Source: Typhlomys cinereus (taxonomy: Eukaryota; Chordata; Mammalia; Rodentia; Platacanthomyidae). Taken from it: a stretch of 64,000 nucleotides of DNA. Positions 12,901 through 21,900 of the stretch are shown here, piece after piece (position 1 is the stretch's first letter; every line of letters begins with the position of its first letter). The notes under the pieces were generated by a model. That model was not told the origin of the DNA. It saw nothing but the letters and a program-made list of their open reading frames with translations, and did no database searches. Location of the stretch: positions 1,724,074 to 1,788,073 of the forward strand of contig JALPQD010000360.1 in the NCBI GenBank assembly GCA_023101885.1. Reading direction: 5' to 3'. Made by a program: the position numbers and the translations under genes.

Positions 12901-15900
12901 ATTGTCTTTTTAGAAAGAAAAAAAAAACTTTGTTTTATTATCAAATCTTAATTAATGAATATCTCTCAGTTGTGTTTTTAAAAAGAGATGTCAGGACAAA
13001 GGGCGGGATCTTTTCCCTTTTGATGGTCAGCAGGGTTGTTGTTTTTTTTCTGTGTAACATTTACTAAATTTAACTTGACCTGTTCAAAACTAATTTTTTT
13101 CTTTTTCTTTTTTGTCATCATTTTTTGCTTTTGAGAGGCAGCATCTTACTATAGACCATAGCCCAGAATGACCTTAAACTTACCATCTTCCTGCCTAATA
13201 CTAGGATTATAAGTGTGTGCTATACATCTGGCTTGACACATTTTTAAATACATTTTCTTGCCATAATTTGATCCTTTAAATATTGTGTATTTAAAGAGCA
13301 GTCCCAAACTACCAGGAGACTTCAGTGAAGGTTCCGTAGGGGTGTGCAGAGCTGGTGGATGGAGCCTGCGTGCACCTCCTCGCTGGAGGTTTGCAGTTCT
13401 CCTCGGCTCGGAGTTCCCTTCTTCCATCCTTCTGACTCGAATCTCCCTCCTTGTCCTCTGGTGTCTGGAGGACCCTAACGTGGCCAGCTTCAGGACTGTG
13501 GTGTGTTTTGCTAGTGCGAAGGTGGGGTGCTGTTGTCCTAAACAGGCAAGATAGATAATTTGTAGGGGGAGAGGCTTCAGATCAGCACAGTGGTTACATT
13601 AGAGAGGCTGAGCTCAAGAAAGAAGCTGTTAAGAGGCAACAGTGCTACCCAAGCCTGAGAGGAAAATGGGGGAAGGTGTAGTTGTATCCATAGCATGTAA
13701 CATGGTCTTCTATGGCTTTATTTCTATCCCTATTTTTTTACTTGAAACTTACAGCTAATGCATTTATTAAGCAGAGAAGAGAAGGCACATTCAAGAGATT
13801 TGTGATCAACACCATCCTTGGGCTCACTGATAATGCTAGAATCTACCACATAAGCTTTTGTCCTTAAGTATTGCATGTATTACCAGCAAAAGAAGGCAAG
13901 TTAAACAGCGAAGGAAAATGGCGCAGTCCAGGAGAACACAGGACTCCCCGGTGGATGTACATGACTCTCGATTCTTCCCCCAGCAGCACATGTGTGCACA
14001 AAGTAGTACTTCCTTTCCAAGCTGCCCACCTGTACCATGGTGTGGTCTTAGCTGCCTCTAGATTCTGCAGAGATCAGACAAATACTGCATAACCAGAGCC
14101 TCAGGATCTTGCCAAAAGCCAAGTCATTGTCTGAAAGAGTTTACAAACTACCAATTGTTTAATAGGCTGTTGAGTTTTAAATTAGGAGGTAGATTTACAT
14201 TTAAAAGAGTCCTTTTGGACACCACTTGGAAAACTTTTGACCTGATCCAGCACTGAGCCTAACAAGGTGCCAGAAACATGGTATAATGATGTGGTTTTAC
14301 TTCCTCACATCTGTATTTGTAAAATTTGTATGAAAAGAATGATTTCTAACATTTCTTTCTATTGCCTATCTATTCGTCCATACTGGACATCTCATTCAAA
14401 TGAAAGCACATGTCTTGGTATGCTCCTTATAAGGTTCCTCCATGGTATAGCATGCATAACTGCTTTGATCCTTTGTATAGTTAAGTTTTGGAAATACCAC
14501 TTTGTTTACCCATTCATTAGTTGATGGACATTTGGGATCTTAAGTTCTTGATTCTTCCCACTTCTGCATCTAATTCATCTATGAAAACAAACCATTTTAC
14601 TTCTGAAATACATTGTTCATGTGTTCCCATGTTCTACCTCAGCAGCTTTCAGGGTCGTCTCTCTGACCCAGTCTATTTGCCACACTATAGCAAAAGTGAG
14701 CTGAGAACAATCAGATGGCATTCCTTCTCTTCTTAAAACTTGTCAGCATAGAAAGCACTTCTCGCCATGGCCTATACACACAGTTCTGCATTGAAGGCCT
14801 TATAAATTCTGGTTCCTTCAAGGAACAAAGCAGGAACTTGGGTCAAATTGATGGGATCAAGGCCTAGGACTAGCTCTAATATCCATGTCCCACCTACGAT
14901 CTTCCAGTCAGCTTTATGTGGGGCGCTCATACTGTCGTATCCCATCACTTGTAGGCTGAGGCAAGAGGACTGCTGTAGTTCCAAGACCAACGTGGGTGGT
15001 TATCTAGCAAGTTCAGGTTATCCTGGAGTATAGTGTGGGCCCTTCTGAAACAGACAAACAGGGACTGGGATGATGACTCAGTGATTAAAGTCTTTGCCTT
15101 GAAAGTAAAGGACTTGGGTTTCATCCCCATATCCCACCTAAAAATACCTGTAATTCCAGCCTTTGGAAGGCAGAGCCTGGGAAGTCACAGTAAAGCAATA
15201 AGGAGTTAGAACCATCAAGGATGATTCCCAGTGTTACCTTTGGGCCTTATTCAAATGCCCTGTTGTACACATGCTTGCACAGACATGTACACTCCTCCAC
15301 ACGCAAAATACACACATGTAGACAAAAAGTGATAAATAAAAAGACTTTCCAACAGAATGTACTTGGTTGCCCTTGGCCTTCAAGATCCAGACCAGGGCTG
15401 CAGAGATGGCTCAATAGTTAAAACTCTGTCTTGCAGGCAGAAAGTCCTGAATTTGGATCCCAGATCCCATGGCAAAACACCAGGTAGAAATGGCGATGGT
15501 GGTCTATACTTCTAGTTCTGGAAGACAGAGCCTGGAAACTCCAGAGCAAAGCAAAGAGGAGATAGCATAATTCAGGATGATTCCTGAAGTCACCCTTGGG
15601 CCTCCTTAGGCGCGCACACAGTGCTCTCTTATGCACACAGACACATACACAAAAATTTTTCTTGTTTACAAAAGTTTTTTTTGTTTTGTTTTGTTTTAAT
15701 TTTTTAAATTTTTTTTATTTATTATTGTGTGTGTGTGCATGTGTGCGCGTGTGTATGTATATGTGTGTGTGTGTGCGCGCGTGCGCGTGCAGAACCACCG
15801 ATGAATTCGGGAACCACCATGGATGCCTCCACCTCCTCTACTCTGCCCCAGGATTCACAGGCTCCGCTCTACCAGGACCAGAACTCAGGACCTTCTGCCT

Positions 15901-18900
15901 GCAAGGCAGAGGCTTAACCCCTGAGCCACCTCTCCAGCCCCAAAAGTTTTTTTTTTTTAATTAAAAAAATAAAAAGATTCAGACCTTTTGCCTTGAAATA
16001 AAAATTACTTTATTATGGTTCTACAAAAGGACAAGCAAATTTTTACCTCAGGTTCACTACAAAAAGCACATACACACACCAACCTTATATGTGCTAGCTG
16101 TGGCTCTGTCTGCACACACACTCTTTCAGTGAGGATAGAATGTTGCTGAGAACAAGAGTCCCAGCATCTTACTAATTCTAGCATTCAGCATGTTTGCTGG
16201 TTCTTTTCCATTGAGAAAATGATGTGTTTTGCCACTGCTGATAAAATATTAGTAATTGTAAGCTGTGTTCAAAGATGAGAAGAAAAAGAAATCACAAGAA
16301 AATGTTTGGTTCCAACTGAGAATAAGTTATGCTCTCATGGGATTTCACACTGATTTTAATAACCGACACATTGAATGTCATGTAGTCACAAGAAATTGGA
16401 GGTAGCATGGGAATAGATGAGGTTATTAATTTTATTCCAGAATGTGAATGTAGCATTCCAGAATGTGTATTCTTGTGAATGTAGCAGTTTTCTAGATTCT
16501 TATGGAAACCTCTTTGCCGCTCAGTGTCTGTGTCCTTGATTCGTTTTCTACCCTCTTTCCATTCACTTCCATTAATAGGAATCTTCCCCCATAGAGTTCA
16601 CTTAGGCCACGATGCAAGCTTTCAGTAGTAGTTTGGAAGTAATTCTGTGCTCATATTCAGTACTGACTAATGGCTTTATGTGTGTCCTTGCCACACACTT
16701 CACGCGCTCTCAGCATCTCGATGGGAAGTTTGGGAGCACACAAAGTGCTCCTTTTTACCTCCTCATGTAATATATAAGGCACTTTGAAACATTGGCCAGT
16801 GGGGTTTGTTTTGTGTGAAACACTGTAAAAGTGACAATATAAGTGGCCCATGCTTGACTATTTTTGTTTCTCTTTATAGGTGCTATTTCAAGTGGTTTCA
16901 GGCTGGAAGAGTCTCCATTTGTTCCCTATGACTTTATGAACAGCAGTACTTCACCAGCCAGTCCTCCAGGTTCAATAGGAGATGGCTGGCCACGTGCCAA
17001 ATCGCCTAACGGCTCTAGCAGTGTTAACTGGCCACCAGGTAAGATGCTCTTGGCTTCTTTGTGACAGTGGGGCTTACCGATGATTAGCATAGTTGTGTGA
17101 TTGGCCTCAGCCATGCTGGTAGGAAGGAGGCAGGACACTGAGAAGTTGAGCATGAAATTGAGCCATTGGGTGCCTTGTGCTTTCCGACCTCTGCTGCAAG
17201 CACAAGGGTGGAGGAGGTCCACTTGAGCAGTGTGCAGACCCTCATAAAGGTTGACTCAGCGCGCACCTGTGACAATCTTTGCTTGTTTGAGCATCACCAG
17301 AAATGCATCCTCAGGCTGCTTTGTCCATCTCCGTCATTGTGACCATGTGAAGACACATAAATCCAAAGAGATGGTCTCACTTGTAAAAGCAAGTTGCACA
17401 GAATAAATGACGCTATTGCAATTGCTTTGCCAGTCTCATCTTCTGGTGTGCTGCTGCAGAAGGTTCAGGAATGATGGTTTGAAATGTATAGGGTGGACTT
17501 TAAAGCTTTGAATAATTATAAATTTCTTCTTCCAGAATTTCGCCCTGGTGAACCATGGAAAGGTTATCCAAACATTGACCCCGAAACTGACCCTTACGTC
17601 ACTCCTGGCAGTGTCATAAACAATCTTTCAATTAATACTGTGCGGGAAGTTGACCACCTCAGGGACAGGAACAGTGGTATGTAGGGCAACCGCTTACATA
17701 GTAATGTTGTGGTCACGTTCCGAATGCTCAAGCACTTTTCTCAGGAGCAGCAGCCTGGCTGTCTTTTAGAGCGAAGTCACTACCGTTTGAAGGCTTCAAC
17801 CAGGATAACTTTCTTGTGGGTTATCAATTACATTATTGTGTCATGGCCACTTTTACCTTAGAGCATGTGAACATGTTCCGTCCATTATTTAGTACTAGAT
17901 TCGTCAATGAAATGAATTAATTGAAATATTAAAAGTAACAAAGAATTTTTGTAAATATAGTTTCCCTTTTATACCTTTAAATGTTTTATAAAGAAAATAT
18001 CAAAGAGCCAACATTTTACACTAAAGTGACAGGTGTTTGCTGCATCACAGTGGTAAGAAAAGAATCATCATTGTGAAATGCAGTTGCATAGAGGTAGTGA
18101 AAACAACTTCCATAGCAGCCCCACGGGGAGGTAATTAACAACAGGTTTATCAGTAGAAAGTGGAGAAGTGGTTAGATTTGATAAGAAGCACTGGTGGAGG
18201 TTTTGAGTGGCATGATCTGTCTAGGATAAGCAGAATGGACTGAGTGGAAGGGCTTTTGGGACTGCCACAGTGGCCAGGTGATTAAGTGGGTAGTTAAACT
18301 CAAGAAGGAGGGTATAGCTAACAGTGGAAAGATAGACTAATGTAGAACCTAGGTGTGAAGCATGCTTGGGAAGGCTGGACACCTGATTCTCTGGTAGTGC
18401 CAGGGTGCTTTGGTGCCTTGGTAACCTGACTTACCAATAGGAATTCATCTAGCTCAGAGTCAGGTTTTAGAAGCCAATGAATAATTTTAGAGCCTAAGTT
18501 CAGAAGGAGCAGAGCCTTGGTCATCTGGCAGCCATGCTTCGCCCTCAGGGTGTATTTTCACTGTTAGAAGCAAACATGAGCAAGAAGAAAACCCCTAGCC
18601 AGGAGGATGCTGCAGGCTTGGGGCTGCTCTTGGTCCTGAAGCTGTTCTCAGGTAGACTGATTGAACTTCCTGAGCATCTTGCCCCCTTACTGTGGTTACT
18701 GATTGGACACTTTGTCTGTGCAGGGTCATCCTCATCCTTGAACACCACGCTGCCTTCAACTAGTGCCTGGTCATCCATTCGTGCCTCCAACTACAACGTT
18801 CCCCTCAGCAGTACAGCACAAAGCACTTCAGGTAGGCCCTTCAGAAAGAGCCTGGCTGTTGCTTTTGTCTGGTATTTACTAAGAGCGTATTTGTGGACTT

Positions 18901-21900
18901 GGGAAAATGTTTCTACCCAACTTCATTTGTATGCATGCGTGTGTGCGCCTGTGAAGGCCCAAGGATGACATCAGAGATCATCTTGGATTATTCTAGCTCT
19001 TCATTGCTTTGCTTTGGGATTTCCCAGGGTCTGTCATCAGGGATAGAAATGTCATTTCCCTCTGGCATTTTTAGATGGAATCTGGGAATCTGAACTTAGT
19101 CCTTTTGCTTTTGACACAAAGGGTTTAACCCCTGAACCACCTCCTCAGTTTCTTCATTTTTAAACTTGTTCTCTGCTTTTACCACATAGTTCTCTGCCAT
19201 CTGAGCTACCTTGACTCTGTGAGAAAGTAAATTCAATCCAAAAACATTCAAAAGCCATCTACACAGAGGACTTCTTTAAAAATTTTTTTGATCCTTTGCC
19301 AACTTTACTTTCAATTAGTGTGTAAGATGTGGTAAGCAGGGCTGCTTAGATCTCGGTATGCCTTCTGCAGCAGCCCGGAACGAGCCAGACTGTCTTGAAG
19401 TCATACTTAAAGAACACTCGCCCTAATGGTCTTGTGCTTTGTAACTTAGGCCCGTAAAGGTTCCACAGTAGTCAAAGGTAGTCCTGCGCCTTTCTGCTCC
19501 CTTCAGGTTTTGAGCATTGTTTTTTGGCTCAGCTGGCTGTACCCCACTAATACATAGCCCATGACCTCTTCGTCCCCCACACACTGCTCTGAGGCAGCAT
19601 GGGCGGAACTGAGTTCCTTCCTTGTCTGTTTGAGTTGGAAAGAGCTTGGTTTGCCTTGTGCCTGTGCATTAGGCCCTTGTCAAGTCACTTACCTCCCTAA
19701 TGTTCGTGATGTGCGAGGGGTGAGCTGCTTGCCCACCCAGCTGACACAGGCAGGCAGCTTGTGAGTATCTGCCGCAGTAGGTTCCTGTATTTAGGCAGCT
19801 TGTATTTTTTTTTCCATGAGTAAACAGTGCCATTGAAAAGTGCATTTAATGGCCTATATTTCTCTCCTAAGTTCATGACTATGTTTTAGAGCCATTGAAG
19901 GTTGTATTTTTGTTGGATTTTCATTAGTGCAGTTTTATACACTGGCCTTTAACTCTGCCAGATCTTGGAATGCATTAAGAGACCAGGAGTACAAGTGTTT
20001 AATACAAGTTTCTTATTCATTTAAGAGAGTCAGAGAACATGTGCACCATCTGGACTCCAGAAATCGAACTTGGGTTGCTCCAGGTTTGCAAGCAGGTGCC
20101 TTAACCGCTGAACTACCTTGCTGGCCCTGATTTGGGTTTCTTGATGCTTTTTGTTCATCGAATTGCTTGTCATGAGACCATTGATACTATTTTTTTTTTT
20201 TACAAATTTTTTTTACACCCACCTTCTTCCCTTTCTTATCTTTTTCTTTTTCTTTTTCTTTTTTCTTTTCAAGTAGCCAGAAATAGTGATTCCAAACTGA
20301 CGTGGTCTCCTGGTCCAGTTGCAAACACCTCTCTGGCTCATGAGCTGTGGAAGGTTCCTCTGCCACCTAAGAGCATCACCGCTCCATCCCGCCCACCTCC
20401 GGGCCTGACTGGTCAGAAGCCACCCTTGTCTACATGGGATAATTCTCCCCTTCGTGTAGGTGGAGGATGGGGAAATTCTGACGCCAGATACACCCCAGGT
20501 AGGATACAGTGCCAGTGAGGGTGGTGGTACTTTCTGAGCACCACCGGACCCGCAGTCCGTAACAGGCCTAAATGTCAGCTATTCCTTACTCTGAGTAGAA
20601 CAGGATACTCAGTGCATTGCTGGCTGGTGTAGCTCTGTCTTTGGGGAGCTGAGTCATAAGTAGTTTTACCCAAAGGCCCCCAGTCAATGACAATGCCAGT
20701 GAGACAGCAGCCTTCTTTTAGGAACCCTCCAGGCTCACAGAACCCCACTGCCACACAGACCACAAGCCGATGCGCGCTGGCCTGGGCATGGCGCAGAGCA
20801 GACAGTCCAGGGCCTTAGAGAAGGGACCGGTTTGGGCAGTAGCACAGCCATAAAATAAGACGTTTAAGAGTGTAAGAAGGTCTGTTAACCCTTAAAGTCC
20901 CAGGAAACGGCAGTGATGTGTTCATGTATTCTTTAAGCGGTTGCAAAGGTTAGGTCGTTCTTGATCATGTTGGAATCTCCTTTGCTAGGGAAGAGTATTT
21001 GCCTTGGGGCCAAACAGGAAGGCCAGATGGGGCGGTCCTGTGGGAAGGGAGACCAAAGCAAGCAAATGGTATCTGAATGTAGGTGAGGTACTCAGCCTCC
21101 CTAAAGCTTTGTGCCCTGGGGTGACACAAGATTATTAGAGGATTTTTCCTCTAATAATCAAAAAGTGACGTTGCCAGAGGGATCGGAATGCTGTGTTGAG
21201 TGGAAGAGCTCTGTGCCTGCTGGAACTAGTCACCTGGAGCCAGCACCTGCTCCAGGTCAGAGTGAGCTGCTGGGGGTCCCAGTGACCTCAGTTAGCCATA
21301 TTGCCTGGGCGGGGTTGGTCCGCAGTCCTTCAGCCCTCTTGGAAAGCCCACTGTCCTTTTATCTTCGTCTAGGTTCCAGCTGGGGTGAGAGCAGCTCAGG
21401 GAGAATAACGAATTGGCTTGTTCTGAAAAACCTCACACCTCAGGTAAGGAGGCCACCACCTGGTGTGCACGGGTGAGCAAGGGCAGAGGAACACTTTGCT
21501 GTTTCTGTGAAAGTAGGAGATAAAGTCTATTCAGAGGTCAGATCTGGACAGAAGGTGGGGTTCACTTGCCTCGGTCTGACCCAGTAGTTTTCATGCTGTT
21601 GTATTTAAATGAGTCAGAAAAAAATTTAAGTTTTTCTCTCTTGCCCAGTGCATATGTGGTAGAGCTGGGCTGGAATCTGCAGATGTGTGGGCATTCGTAC
21701 GAATGGATACAACTGATCTGGTTTTTTATTTTGAGAAATGCTGGCTGTCCTGTGGCCTTCCCAAGTGTCCTTAGCCCTGGAATGCCCTTGCTCCCCCTGG
21801 AAATAGCGTCCTAAGTTCCTGTCCTCAGGGCAGGGAAGAGAAGCCTGAAGCCACAACAGAGATGCTGACTGCTCCAGGGCTCTTGGTCTAGTAGATGGGA

